Source: Streptomyces yangpuensis | GTDB taxonomy: Bacteria; Actinomycetota; Actinomycetes; Streptomycetales; Streptomycetaceae | Direction of reading: 5' to 3' | DNA length: 64,000 nucleotides | NCBI RefSeq assembly: GCF_001005295.1 | Contig: NZ_LBMK01000007.1 | Location: 214,667 to 278,666, forward strand | Shown here: one piece after another, positions 50,858 through 59,478 of the stretch | How the letters are laid out: the number at the start of each line of letters is the position of its first letter | Position numbering within the stretch: position 1 is the first letter of the stretch | Program-made: the position numbers and the translations under genes | The notes under the pieces: generated by a model | What the model saw: only the letters and a program-made list of their open reading frames with translations | What the model was told of the DNA's origin: nothing | The model's database searches: none

Positions 50858-51583
50858 TCAGGCGGTGTGCAGCCAGACGCGCAGCGGGCCGATCGCGGTG
50901 AATCCGCTGCTCAGGGCGCTGTCCAGGTCCTCGCCGTGCTCGTATCCGACCACGGGCAGGCCCGGACGGCGGGCGGCGATCGCGGTCAGAGCGCCCGCCC
51001 AGGCCGTGTCGGTGCCGATCCCGTCCCGGGCGAACAGGTTGGAGACGCCGACCGCGCCGGCGCAGGTGTGCAGGGCGGCCCCGGCGACGATCCGGTCGTC
51101 GACGCGGCCGGCGAGGAATGCTGTGTCACCGCCGAGCAGGGAGGGCCGGAACAGGCCGGTGGCCTCCTCGCCGTCCCACGCGGCCTCCCAGGCCGCCAGC
51201 TCGGCGGCGTCGCGGACCTCGGACCACCGGGGCGCGGACGGGTCCGCCGCCGGGACCGGCGCCCCGGCCGGGCGGTGGATCCACTGGGCCTCGAAGAGCA
51301 CCTCGAAGCCGTCCCCGGACAGGTCCAGGGCGGCGAAGCTGTCCTTCACCGAGCAGCCGGGGGAGCCGGTGTCGAGGGGCGGGAGCACGCTCGCCGGCCC
51401 GACGCCCGGGTCCAGGGTCACGGCATCGGGGTACAGGGGCGGTGTCCGTACCGTGCTCAGCCAGAGGTCCCCGCCGTCGTACCGCGGCGACAGGCCGTGC
51501 GCGCGGCAGACGGCGTCGCACCACCCGGCGTTGTTCAGCGCCGCCCGGCGGCGCAGCGCCGCACTCGTCTCGTCCGTGATCAC
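50858..51583 (-). CDS. GNAT-fold-like hypothetical protein
   Basis: A 241-residue soluble protein, starting at GTG 51583 (VITDETSAAL). The second half (about 130-241) has the strand-helix pattern of GNAT acetyltransferases, FLAGRVDDRIVAGAALHTCA then a helix and GLPVVGYEHGEDLDSALSSG followed by FTAIGPLRVWLHTA, resembling the acceptor of acetyl-CoA motif A only loosely. No function is assigned. It diverges from the truncated acetyltransferase across a palindrome that fills almost the whole 196-bp gap. Confidence 0.7.
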   Translation of the reverse strand: MITDETSAALRRRAALNNAGWCDAVCRAHGLSPRYDGGDLWLSTVRTPPLYPDAVTLDPGVGPASVLPPLDTGSPGCSVKDSFAALDLSGDGFEVLFEAQWIHRPAGAPVPAADPSAPRWSEVRDAAELAAWEAAWDGEEATGLFRPSLLGGDTAFLAGRVDDRIVAGAALHTCAGAVGVSNLFARDGIGTDTAWAGALTAIAARRPGLPVVGYEHGEDLDSALSSGFTAIGPLRVWLHTA

Positions 51584-51606
51584 AGCTTGATCGTGTCACA
51601 CACCCC

Positions 51607-51768
51607 AGGGGGTGTGTTGCCGGCCGTGCCGGGCTCGCGGGTTCTGGCACCGCGCCTCGCCGCGTTGTCCTCGGTCGACGACGCTCCGCGTCGCCTCCCT
51701 CGTCCGCCTTGCGATCCACGGCACCAGAACCCGCTCCCTGATCCGGCCCGGCCGACAACACACCCCCT
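51607..51768. repeat. 162-bp imperfect palindrome
   Basis: The outer arms AGGGGGTGTGTTG (51607-51619) and CAACACACCCCCT (51756-51768) are perfectly complementary. Pairing continues inward through CGGCCG-rich and GCGGGTTCTGG/CCAGAACCCGC blocks with mismatches, and the centre has a separate hairpin CGACGC-TCC-GCGTCG (51679-51693). It lies between two divergent starts (51583 and 51780), so it forms the leader of the plus-strand gene. Confidence 0.85.
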
Positions 51769-51779
51769 AGCCTGGGGCG

Positions 51780-52412
51780 ATGACCCTTTACAGCTACGTC
51801 GGGGAGGGCGAGCGCGGCGGCCTGCGGTCCTACCGGATCGCCGACGGGCCCGAGTTCACCGCGCGCGTGCGCGAGAGCCGGGACCTCCACCGCCCCTGGC
51901 TGTTCCCGCCCGCCACCATCGAGGAGTACGAGGCCTACGCGGCCCGGCTGACCGAGGGCGACGCCCGCGCCGGGTTCCTCGTGTGCGAGCTCGGCACCGG
52001 AGCCCTGGCCGGTTTCGTCAACGTCAACAACATCGTGCGGGGCGCCTTCCGGTGCGGGGCCCTCGGCTACGGGGCCTTCGCGCACGCCGCGGGCCGGGGC
52101 CTCCTGCGCGAAGCCCTCGGCCTGGTCCTCGACCACGCCTTCGCCCCCACCCGCAGCGCGTGGGCGAGGCGCCCCACGGACCGCCGGCCGGCCACCGCCG
52201 GCCCGGCCGGCCACCGGGCCCGCACCCTGCCGCTCCCCGCACACACGGCGAACAATCGCCACCACCGCGGCGCCGGATCGCGCAGGATGAGGGGATGCGC
52301 ACCCTGGTACTGCTCGATGCCCCGTCCAACCTCGGTCTGCGGCCGCCCGCGCCCGGGGCCGTCCCCGGTGTCTACAAGCTCGCGGGCGCCCTGCGCGAGC
52401 AGGGCCTGCTGA
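51780..52412 (+). pseudogene. Truncated GNAT (RimJ/RimL-type) N-acetyltransferase
   Basis: The first 120 residues are a recognisable RimJ-type acetyltransferase: TLYSYVGEGERGGLRSYRIA, DLHRPWLFPPATIEEYEAYA, GFVNVNNIVRGAFRCGALGY and AFAHAAGRGLLREALGLVLD. After HAFAPTR the sequence loses all similarity: the part that normally holds LGLHRVEANIQPGN-like motif B and the C-terminal strands is absent from all three frames, replaced by Arg/Pro-rich sequence. The open frame then overlaps the arginase-like gene start by 118 nt. I read it as a 3'-deleted remnant; a short functional protein is unlikely because the acetyl-CoA site is incomplete. Confidence 0.65.
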
Positions 52413-53200
52413 GCAGGCTCGGGGCGCGCGAGGGAGGCGTCGTGGTCCCGCCCCGCTACGACCGCGGGGACTGGGTGGAGGGCGACGGCGTCTTCAACGC
52501 CGACGCGCTCGCCGCCTACACCGTCACCCTCGCCGACCGGATCGAACGCCACCTGCGGGCGGGGGAGTTCCCCGTCGTCCTCGGCGGGGACTGCTCCATC
52601 CAGCTCGGCGCCTCCCTCGCCATGCGCCGGACCGGCCGCTACGGCCTCGCCGCCGTCGACGGCTCCGCCGACTTCCGCCACCCCGGCAACACCGCCGTCA
52701 ACGGACCCGTCGGGGCCGCGGGCGGTGAGGAACTGGCCCTGGCCACCGGCCGCGGGCAGGCCTCGCTCAGCGATCTGGAGGGCCTCGCGCCGTACCTGCG
52801 CGACGAGGACGTCCGGCTGTTCGGGATGCGCGACGGGGACGCGGACCTGCGGGAGCTGGCGGAGGCCGGGATCTTCGCCGCCACCGTCGGCGAGATCCGC
52901 CGCCGGGGCGCCGCGACCGTGGCGCGGTCGGCGCTGGACGGCCTGCACCCGCCCGTCACCGACGGGTTCTGGGTCCATCTGGACGCCGACGTGCTCGACC
53001 CGGAGGTGATGCCGGCCGTGGACAGCCCCGACCCCGGGGGCCTGCTGCCGCAGGAGGTCGCCGACCTGCTGGCCGTCCTGGTGGGGTCACCGCGGTGCGT
53101 CGGGCTGAACGTCACCATCTACGATCCGGACCTCGACCCGGACGGCCGTGCGGGTGCGCTGCTCGCGGACCTGGTGGCGGGTGCCTTTGCGTCATCCTGA
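52295..53200 (+). CDS. Arginase/agmatinase-family protein with altered metal ligands
   Basis: A 301-residue ureohydrolase-fold protein. The third manganese motif is intact (HLDADVLDPEVMPA, D230, D232, D235), but GGDHS is GGDCS (C100) and the DAHxD motif reads DGSADF, with S124 where a metal-binding His is expected (D122 and D126 kept). GGDCS occurs in other actinobacterial members; the Ser at 124 is the unusual change. Arginase, agmatinase and formimidoylglutamase activities are all conceivable, or loss of activity. ATG at 52295 has AGGA 7 nt upstream. It lies downstream of the broken acetyltransferase gene. Confidence 0.82.
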   Translation: MRTLVLLDAPSNLGLRPPAPGAVPGVYKLAGALREQGLLSRLGAREGGVVVPPRYDRGDWVEGDGVFNADALAAYTVTLADRIERHLRAGEFPVVLGGDCSIQLGASLAMRRTGRYGLAAVDGSADFRHPGNTAVNGPVGAAGGEELALATGRGQASLSDLEGLAPYLRDEDVRLFGMRDGDADLRELAEAGIFAATVGEIRRRGAATVARSALDGLHPPVTDGFWVHLDADVLDPEVMPAVDSPDPGGLLPQEVADLLAVLVGSPRCVGLNVTIYDPDLDPDGRAGALLADLVAGAFASS

Positions 53201-53258
53201 CCGGTGGTGATCCGCGGAACCCCTGTGCACCGGCCGCCGTGGCGTGTTCCATTTCCTC

Positions 53259-55229
53259 ATGGCCACCACCGTCCGACGCGCCGTACTGACCCTCCCCGCA
53301 GCCCCGTTGGGCTCCGACAACCCGCTGCCCGCCCTGCGCGCGCCCGAGGGCGTGCACGTCCTGGACGAGCGTTCCCTCGACGGCCTGCCGCGCGACATGG
53401 TCCGGCAGATCGGGTACGAGCCGCTGCGCTCGCTGCTGCCCGTCCGCATCCGTGACGGGTACGGGCGGGAGCGCGCGGAGCGGGAGTTCGAGGCCGTCGT
53501 CATGGAGAACGAGCACCTGCGGGTCACCGTGCTGCCGGGCCTGGGCGGGCGGATCCACTCGCTGGTCCACCTGCCGACCGGGCGCGAACTGCTCTACCGC
53601 AACCCGGTGTTCCAGCCCGCCAACTTCGCGTTGAACGGCGCCTGGTTCTCCGGCGGCATCGAATGGAACACCGGCGCGACCGGCCACACCACCCTCTCCT
53701 GCGCCCCGCTGCACGCCGCGCCGGCCCCGGCTCCGGACGGCGGCGTGATGGTCCGGCTGTGGGAGTGGGAGCGGCTGCGCGACCTGCCGTTCCAGGTGGA
53801 CCTGTGGCTGCCGGAGGACTCGGCGTTCCTGTACGTCGGCGTCCGCGTGCGCAACCCGCACGAGCGGCCCGCGCCCGTGTACTGGTGGTCCAGCATCGCC
53901 GTCCCCGAGGACACCGGCAGCCGTGTCCTGGCCCCCGCCGACGAGGCCTGGCACTTCGGCTACGAGCGCTCGCTGCGCCGCGTCCCCGTGCCGGAGTGGG
54001 AGGCCGCGGACCGTACGTACCCGCTGCGCAGCCAGTATCCGGCCGACTTCTTCTACGAGGTCCGGGACGGGGACCGGCCCTGGATCGCCTCCCTGGACGC
54101 CGCCGGGGAGGGCCTCGTGCAGACCTCCACGGCACGGCTGCGGGGGCGCAAGCTGTTCGTATGGGGCGCGGGCGGTGGCGGGCGGCGCTGGCAGGAATGG
54201 CTGACCGAGCCGGGCACAGGCGGCTACGCCGAGATCCAGGCCGGGCTGGCCCGGACCCAGCTGGAACACGTCCGGCTGGAGGGCGGGGCCGAGTTCAGCT
54301 GGCTGGAGGCGTACGGGCCGCTGGCGGCCGAGCCGTCGGCGGTGCACGGCGCGGACTGGGCGGCGGCCCGCGGCGCCGCCCAGGACGCACTGGACGCCGT
54401 ACTGCCCCGGGAGCGGGTGGACGCGGCGTACGAGGCGTGGCGCGGCTGCGCCGACACCGAACCGGGGGAGCGGCTGGCGGCCGGCTCGGGCTGGGGAGCG
54501 CTGGAGGTGCTGTGCGCGGGGCACCGGCTGCCGGGTACGCCCTTCGAGGAGTCCACGCTGGGCGAGGAGCAGGAGCCGTGGCTGGAACTGTGGCGCACGG
54601 GCGTCCTGCCCGCGCCGCGCCGGGCAGTGCCGCCGGGCCCGAGTCTGGTCGCCGCGCACTGGCGGGACATGCTGGAGACGGCCCCCGCGGACCCGCTGAC
54701 GGAGTACCACCTGGGAGTGGCCCAGTGGCACGCGGGGGACACCGCCCAGGCGGTGCGGAGCTGGGAGCGCGGGCTGGCGCTCGCCCCCTCGCAGTGGCCG
54801 CTGCTGCGCTGTCTGGCGGTGGCGGACGCGCTGGCGGGCGACGCGGCGCGGGCCGCCGACGGCTTCGCGGCGGCCTTCGAGGACCTGGCCGCGGAGAGCC
54901 GCGGGGACGGTCCGTGGACGGCGGCGGAGTCGGCGCTGGGCCGGGAAGCGATGGCCGCGCTCCTGGCGGCGGGCCGGCTGCCGCAGGCCCGCGCCCTCTG
55001 GGACCGGCTCCGGCCGGCCCTGCGCGAGCAGGGCCGCTTCCGGTTGCTGGCGGCCCGGCTGCTCGCGGCGGAGGGCCATGTGCGGGCGGCCCGCCGGCTC
55101 TTCGAGGACGGCTTCGAACTCCCCGACCTGCGGGAGGGCGAGGAAACCCTGTCCGACCTGTGGTCCGCCCTCACCGACTGCCCCCTGCCGCCCTCCTACG
55201 ACTTCCGCATGCGGCCGGCCACCTCCTGA
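53259..55229 (+). CDS. DUF5107-domain protein with C-terminal TPR-like repeats
   Basis: A 656-residue protein. Residues about 40-330 form a galactose-mutarotase-like beta sandwich of the DUF5107 type (YRNPVFQPANFALNGAWFSGG, WWSSIAVPEDTGSRV, FFYEVRDGDRPWIASLD), and residues about 470-640 are helical TPR-like repeats (LTEYHLGVAQWHAGDTAQAV and RSWERGLALAPSQWPLLRCL). The fold suggests binding of a carbohydrate, as in enzymes that act on glycans, but no catalytic residues can be named. ATG at 53259 is chosen; a GTG five codons upstream is the alternative. No signal peptide. Confidence 0.85.
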   Translation: MATTVRRAVLTLPAAPLGSDNPLPALRAPEGVHVLDERSLDGLPRDMVRQIGYEPLRSLLPVRIRDGYGRERAEREFEAVVMENEHLRVTVLPGLGGRIHSLVHLPTGRELLYRNPVFQPANFALNGAWFSGGIEWNTGATGHTTLSCAPLHAAPAPAPDGGVMVRLWEWERLRDLPFQVDLWLPEDSAFLYVGVRVRNPHERPAPVYWWSSIAVPEDTGSRVLAPADEAWHFGYERSLRRVPVPEWEAADRTYPLRSQYPADFFYEVRDGDRPWIASLDAAGEGLVQTSTARLRGRKLFVWGAGGGGRRWQEWLTEPGTGGYAEIQAGLARTQLEHVRLEGGAEFSWLEAYGPLAAEPSAVHGADWAAARGAAQDALDAVLPRERVDAAYEAWRGCADTEPGERLAAGSGWGALEVLCAGHRLPGTPFEESTLGEEQEPWLELWRTGVLPAPRRAVPPGPSLVAAHWRDMLETAPADPLTEYHLGVAQWHAGDTAQAVRSWERGLALAPSQWPLLRCLAVADALAGDAARAADGFAAAFEDLAAESRGDGPWTAAESALGREAMAALLAAGRLPQARALWDRLRPALREQGRFRLLAARLLAAEGHVRAARRLFEDGFELPDLREGEETLSDLWSALTDCPLPPSYDFRMRPATS

Positions 55230-55265
55230 TCCCTGGGGAGGCGCCGGCGGGGAGGCGCTCGCGGG

Positions 55266-56105
55266 TCAGGCGCGGCAGAGGATTTCGGCGTTCAGGACCG
55301 TGAACCAGGCGTCCGGGGAGGCGTTCCAGGTGTGCCAGGCCGCGGCGGCGGCCGTCAGGTCGTCGGGCGTGGCGTGGCCGCCGCGGACGGCGACGTCGGC
55401 GTAGGCGGAGGCCGTGGTCCGGTCGGCCCACAGGGCGGACCACCACGCCGTCTCCTCCGGGGTGGCGAAGCACCAGGCCGTGGCCGAGGAGGTCACATCG
55501 GTGAAACCGGCCTGCCGGGCCCAGGCCCGCAGGTGGCGGCCCGCGTCCGGCTCGCCGCCGTTGGCTCGGGCCACCCGCCGGTACAGGTCCAGCCACCCGT
55601 CCAGGCCCGGCGTCGCCGGATACCACGTCATCGCCGCGTAGTCCGCGTCGCGCGCGGCGACGACCCCGCCCGGCCGGCACACCCGCCGCATCTCGCGCAG
55701 CGCCCGTACCGGATCCCCGACGTGCTGCAGCACCTGGTGGGCGTGGACCACGTCGAAGGAGTCGTCCGGGAAGTCCAGCGCGTGCACGTCCGCGACGGCG
55801 AAGGACACGGCGCCGTCCAGGCCGCGTTCCGCCACGTGGGCCCGGGCCTGCGCCAGGACGCCCTCGGCGGCGTCGACGGCGGTGACCCGGCCGCCCGGTG
55901 CGACCAGCTCCGCCAGGTCCGCCGTGATGGTGCCCGGGCCGCAGCCGACGTCCAGCACCGCCAGCCCGGGGCGGAGTTCGCCGATCAGGTACGCGGCGGA
56001 GTTCTCGGCCGTGCGCCAGCGGTGCGAGCGCAGCACCGACTCGTGGTGGCCGTGCGTGTAGACGGCGGTCTCCCTGGCGGCGTTCATGTCGTTCGTGGCG
56101 ACCAT
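55266..56105 (-). CDS. Class I SAM-dependent methyltransferase (UbiE/Menaquinone type)
   Basis: A 279-residue methyltransferase. SAM motif I is VLDVGCGPGTITADLAELVA (about 49-68), followed by VTAVDAAEGVL, motif FPDDSFDVVHAHQVLQHVGD and VCRPGGVVAARDADYAAMTW. A small organic acceptor is expected; none can be inferred from neighbours. ATG at 56105 has AGG 7 nt upstream; an upstream ATG would add 13 residues. It is convergent with the DUF5107 gene across 36 bp. Confidence 0.92.
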   Translation of the reverse strand: MVATNDMNAARETAVYTHGHHESVLRSHRWRTAENSAAYLIGELRPGLAVLDVGCGPGTITADLAELVAPGGRVTAVDAAEGVLAQARAHVAERGLDGAVSFAVADVHALDFPDDSFDVVHAHQVLQHVGDPVRALREMRRVCRPGGVVAARDADYAAMTWYPATPGLDGWLDLYRRVARANGGEPDAGRHLRAWARQAGFTDVTSSATAWCFATPEETAWWSALWADRTTASAYADVAVRGGHATPDDLTAAAAAWHTWNASPDAWFTVLNAEILCRA

Positions 56106-56311
56106 GGCGGTACCTGCCCCTCGTCGTCGAAACGTTGCCACCACCGTAAAGGATCAGTTCGGCATCTGAGATATGCGTATTGACATGTGGACATCCCCCG
56201 TGCCTGCCAGAGAGGCCGGCCGGGTCGGTGGCACGGTCGGCCGGGTGCGAGGAGAGTGGCTCCAGGGGGAGGTCGCCCGGAAGTCGCCCCTGGTGGAGGA
56301 CGGTGGGAGTC

Positions 56312-56902
56312 ATGTCCGACGCGCTGCTCGAACGGCATGCCGAGGCGCTGCGGCTCTTCGGTGAGCGGGTGCGCGACATCAAGGACGACCAGTGGGGCGC
56401 GCCCACCCCGTGCACGGAGTGGACCGTGCGGGACCTGGTCAACCACGTCACCGGGGAGCAGCTGTGGATCCCGCCCCTGATCACCGAGGGCCGCACCGTC
56501 GAGGAGCTCGGCGACGCCTTCTCCGGGGACGTGCTGGGCGACGACCCGGTCGCGGCGTGGGACAGGGCCTCGGGCGCCGCGCACGCCGCCTTCGCCGCGT
56601 CCGGCGCGCTGGAGCGGACCGTGCAGCTCTCCTACGGGCCCGCGCGCGGCTCCGCGTACTGCTCGGAGCTGACCGCCGACTGCGTCGTGCACACCTGGGA
56701 CCTCTGCCGCGGCATCGGGGTCGACGACCGGCTGCCCGGCACCCTCGTCGAGTTCTCGATCAAGGAGGTCATGCCGTACGCCGACGCGCTGGCTGCGAGC
56801 GGCATGTACGCCGAGCCGGTCGAGGTCCCTGCGGGCGCGGACGCACAGACCCGGCTGCTCGCGATGGTCGGGCGCAAGGGCTGGGACGGGGAGACCGGAT
56901 GA
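56312..56902 (+). CDS. TIGR03086-family protein (mycothiol-dependent maleylpyruvate isomerase-like N-terminal fold)
   Basis: A 196-residue DinB/MDMPI-type four-helix bundle. Landmarks are PTPCTEWTVRDLVNHVTGEQ (about 31-50), which contains the first metal His, and ELTADCVVHTWDLCRGIGVD (about 120-140) with the later His, typical of TIGR03086 in actinomycetes that use mycothiol. A thiol-dependent metal enzyme is likely; substrate unknown. ATG at 56312 is preceded by GGAGG and GGGAG. Monocistronic between divergent and co-directional neighbours. Confidence 0.9.
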   Translation: MSDALLERHAEALRLFGERVRDIKDDQWGAPTPCTEWTVRDLVNHVTGEQLWIPPLITEGRTVEELGDAFSGDVLGDDPVAAWDRASGAAHAAFAASGALERTVQLSYGPARGSAYCSELTADCVVHTWDLCRGIGVDDRLPGTLVEFSIKEVMPYADALAASGMYAEPVEVPAGADAQTRLLAMVGRKGWDGETG

Positions 56903-56947
56903 CCGGCAGTCGGCAGTCGATAACGGGCATGCGTGGCCAAACAATCG

Positions 56948-56953
56948 TATAAA
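56948..56953 (+). promoter_or_regulatory. Possible -10 box (TATAAA)
   Basis: TATAAA in an AT-rich patch 50 bp before the aminotransferase-like gene. No clear -35 hexamer is seen 16-19 bp upstream, so this is tentative. Confidence 0.3.
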
Positions 56954-57002
56954 GGTCAGGGTCGGCGGAGTGCGGCGCGACGGACGCGGAAGGCGGGCAG
57001 CG

Positions 57003-58229
57003 GTGGCGGGGATGCAGCGCACGACGGCGGAGGGCCGCGGCCCCGTCCGCTACGGACCGCCCGCGCCGCAGCCGGGCCTGCCCGTGCTCTCCGAGCTGGT
57101 CTCCGTCCTCGGCGCGGCCGCCGGACGCTCCTCCCCCCAGTCCCCCGGCGGCGGCGCCTCCCTGCGTGAGGCCGCCTGCCGGCACTGGAGCCGGCGCGGG
57201 CTGGCCACCTCCCCCGAGCACGTGGCGGCCGGCCCCGGCGCCCCGGCGCTGCTCCTGGCCCTCCTCGGGGCCCACGGGGGCGACGTGATGCTGCCCCGGC
57301 CCTGCCCCGCCTGGTGGACCCCGCAGGTCAGGCTGCTCGGGCGGCGCGCCTACCACGTGCCCACCCCGGCCGAGTGCGGCGGCGTACCGGACCCCTACGC
57401 CCTGCTGGAGACCGTACGGCGGGTACGCGCCGAGGGCGGCGACCCGCGGGTGCTGCTGCTGTCGGTGGCCGACGACCCGACCGCGACCGTGCCCCCGCCG
57501 GAGCTGCTGCGCGAGGCGTGCGAGGCCGCCCAGAGCACCGGGCTGTTCGTCGTCAGCGACGAGAGCTGGCGCGACACCGTCCACCGGCCCCACGACGACC
57601 TCGTCCTGAGCCCCGCCGAGATGCTGCCCGAACGGACGGCGGTCCTCGTCGACCTCTCCGGCGCGCTGCTGCCCGCCGGCTGGCCCGCCGCCGTGGTCCG
57701 GTTCCCCGACACCCCGGACGGGGCCCGGCTGCGCGCCCACACGCTCGACGTCCTGACCGCCACCGGGGCGATGGTCGCCGGGCCCGTCGCCGGGGCGGCT
57801 GCGCACGCCCTCGACGAACCCGACGCCGTCGCCGCGCGCGCCCGCGCGGCCGCCCGCCTGCACGGCCTGGTGGCCGCCGCCGCACACCGCGAGATCCGCG
57901 CGGCCGGCGCCCTGGCCCGGCCCCCGCAGGCCGGGCGGCACCTCTACGCCGACCTGGGCCCGCTGCGGTCCGGGCTCGCCCGGCACGGGGTCGGCGACGC
58001 CATGGAACTGGAGGACTGGCTCGGCGTCCGGCTCGGCACGCCCACCCCGGGCGGACAGCGGTTCGCGGACGAACTGGGCGCACTGCGAGTCCGGTTGTCC
58101 ACCGGGCCGCTGCTCGGCGCCACCCCCGAGGAACGGCTGGCCGCGCTCACCGCCCGCGATCCCCTCGAACTGCCGCACGTGCGGAGCGCCCTGGACCTCC
58201 TCGGATCGGTCCTCGCCGGGCTGGCCTGA
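57003..58229 (+). CDS. Aminotransferase class I/II-fold protein lacking lysine (probable pseudoenzyme)
   Basis: A 408-residue protein with the fold-type I pattern: N-terminal arm, GPGAPALLLALLGAHGGDVM, LPRPCPAWWTPQVRLLGRRA, VLLLSVADDPTATVPPPELL and FVVSDESWRDTVH, where the Asp that holds the PLP nitrogen is retained. At the Schiff-base position (normally SK in the following strand) it reads VDLSGALLPAGW, with G220 in place of lysine, and my reading finds no lysine anywhere in the protein. It therefore cannot form an internal aldimine. GTG at 57003 follows GGAAGG; an ATG at 57012 is possible. It may bind PLP or a partner non-covalently. Confidence 0.82.
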   Translation: MAGMQRTTAEGRGPVRYGPPAPQPGLPVLSELVSVLGAAAGRSSPQSPGGGASLREAACRHWSRRGLATSPEHVAAGPGAPALLLALLGAHGGDVMLPRPCPAWWTPQVRLLGRRAYHVPTPAECGGVPDPYALLETVRRVRAEGGDPRVLLLSVADDPTATVPPPELLREACEAAQSTGLFVVSDESWRDTVHRPHDDLVLSPAEMLPERTAVLVDLSGALLPAGWPAAVVRFPDTPDGARLRAHTLDVLTATGAMVAGPVAGAAAHALDEPDAVAARARAAARLHGLVAAAAHREIRAAGALARPPQAGRHLYADLGPLRSGLARHGVGDAMELEDWLGVRLGTPTPGGQRFADELGALRVRLSTGPLLGATPEERLAALTARDPLELPHVRSALDLLGSVLAGLA

Positions 58230-58284
58230 CCTCGCGGCCTGCTGCTTGTCTCCCGGGCCGGCCCTTCCGCTCCTTCCGCTCCTC

Positions 58285-58312
58285 CCGGACGGACCGTACC
58301 GGGCCCGTCCGG
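58285..58312 (+). terminator. Hairpin between the aminotransferase-like and MBL genes
   Basis: CCGGACGG (58285-58292) pairs perfectly with CCGTCCGG (58305-58312) over a 12-nt loop, 55 nt after one stop and 32 nt before the next start. It could be a terminator or an attenuator in a readthrough transcript. Confidence 0.45.
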
Positions 58313-58344
58313 CCCCCGCGACCCAGGTGAACGGAGACTTCTCG

Positions 58345-59478
58345 ATGAGGGACCGGACGGACTCAGCCCCCGCCGCCCCGGCCGCCCCCGCCGCGGAGGC
58401 CGTCCGCCCGGCCGTCACCCGGGCGGCGCCGCACCCGTCCGCCCTGCGGCCGCTCGGCGCGCACCGCCGCTGGCCCCGCTCGTTCGCCGACCGGCTGACC
58501 ACCCCACTCCCCGGCGTCCGGGCCTTCGCCCGGCTCGCCCGCGAGGGCGCCTTCCGGCCCGGACCCGAAGGGCTGCGGGGCATCCCCGACCTGCCGTACG
58601 CGCCGGGGCCGCTGCCCGTGACCGCTGCCGGCGAGGTGTCCGTCACCTGGGCCGGGCATGCCAGCTGGGTCCTGCGGACCGGCGGGCTGACCGTGCTCAC
58701 CGACCCGGTCTGGTCCCGCCGGATCCTCGGCACCCCGGCCCGGATGACGCCTGTGGGGGTGCGCTGGGAGGACCTGCCGCCGGTGGACGCGGTCGTGATC
58801 AGCCACAACCACTACGACCACCTCGACGCCCCCACCCTCAGGCGGCTGCCCCGGGACACCGCTCTCTTCGTCCCGGCGGGCCTCGCGGGCTGGTTCCGCC
58901 GCCGCGGCTTCACCACGGTCACCGACCTCGACTGGTGGGAGGCGGCCGAACTGGGCGGCGTACGCTTCGAGTTCGTCCCCGCCCACCACTGGTCGAAGCG
59001 GTCCCTGACCGACACCTGCCGGTCCCTGTGGGGCGGCTGGATCCTCACCGACACCCTGAGCCCGGTCCCGAGGAAGGTGTACTTCGCGGGGGACACGGGC
59101 TACGGCCGGTGGTTCCGTGAGATCGGCCGCCGCCACCCCGGGATCGACCTCGCGCTCCTGCCCGTCGGCGCCTACGCCCCGCGCTGGTGGCTGGGCGACG
59201 TCCACGCCGACCCGGAGGAAGCCGTCCAGGCCTGCCTCGACCTCGGAGCCCGGCGGATGGCCCCCATGCACTGGGCCGCCTTCGTGCTCTCCGCCGAACC
59301 GGTCATGGAGCCCCTGCACCGCACCCTGGCCGCCTGGTCGCGGGCGGCGCTGCCCCGCGAAGACCTCTGGGACCTCCCGGTCGGAGCCTCGCGCACCCTG
59401 CCCGCGCCCGCCCCGGCCCCGGGCCCGGCCCCGGACCCTGCCGGGGCGCTCACCCCGGACGAGCGGGGAACGGTCTAG
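58345..59478 (+). CDS. MBL-fold metallo-hydrolase, NAPE-PLD/UlaG-like
   Basis: A 377-residue metallo-beta-lactamase-fold protein. Zinc motif HxHxDH is SHNHYDHLD (about 153-161); later ligands are His in VPAHHWS, Asp in YFAGDTGYG and His in APMHWAAF. The RWEDLPPVDAVVISHNH and PVGAYAPRWW blocks match bacterial relatives of N-acyl-phosphatidylethanolamine phospholipase D. Phosphodiester hydrolysis of a lipid is plausible; evidence is by family only. ATG at 58345 has GGAG 8 nt upstream. The Pro/Ala-rich N- and C-terminal tails look disordered. Its TAG stop shares the CTAG at 59475-59478 with the opposing gene. Confidence 0.9.
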   Translation: MRDRTDSAPAAPAAPAAEAVRPAVTRAAPHPSALRPLGAHRRWPRSFADRLTTPLPGVRAFARLAREGAFRPGPEGLRGIPDLPYAPGPLPVTAAGEVSVTWAGHASWVLRTGGLTVLTDPVWSRRILGTPARMTPVGVRWEDLPPVDAVVISHNHYDHLDAPTLRRLPRDTALFVPAGLAGWFRRRGFTTVTDLDWWEAAELGGVRFEFVPAHHWSKRSLTDTCRSLWGGWILTDTLSPVPRKVYFAGDTGYGRWFREIGRRHPGIDLALLPVGAYAPRWWLGDVHADPEEAVQACLDLGARRMAPMHWAAFVLSAEPVMEPLHRTLAAWSRAALPREDLWDLPVGASRTLPAPAPAPGPAPDPAGALTPDERGTV

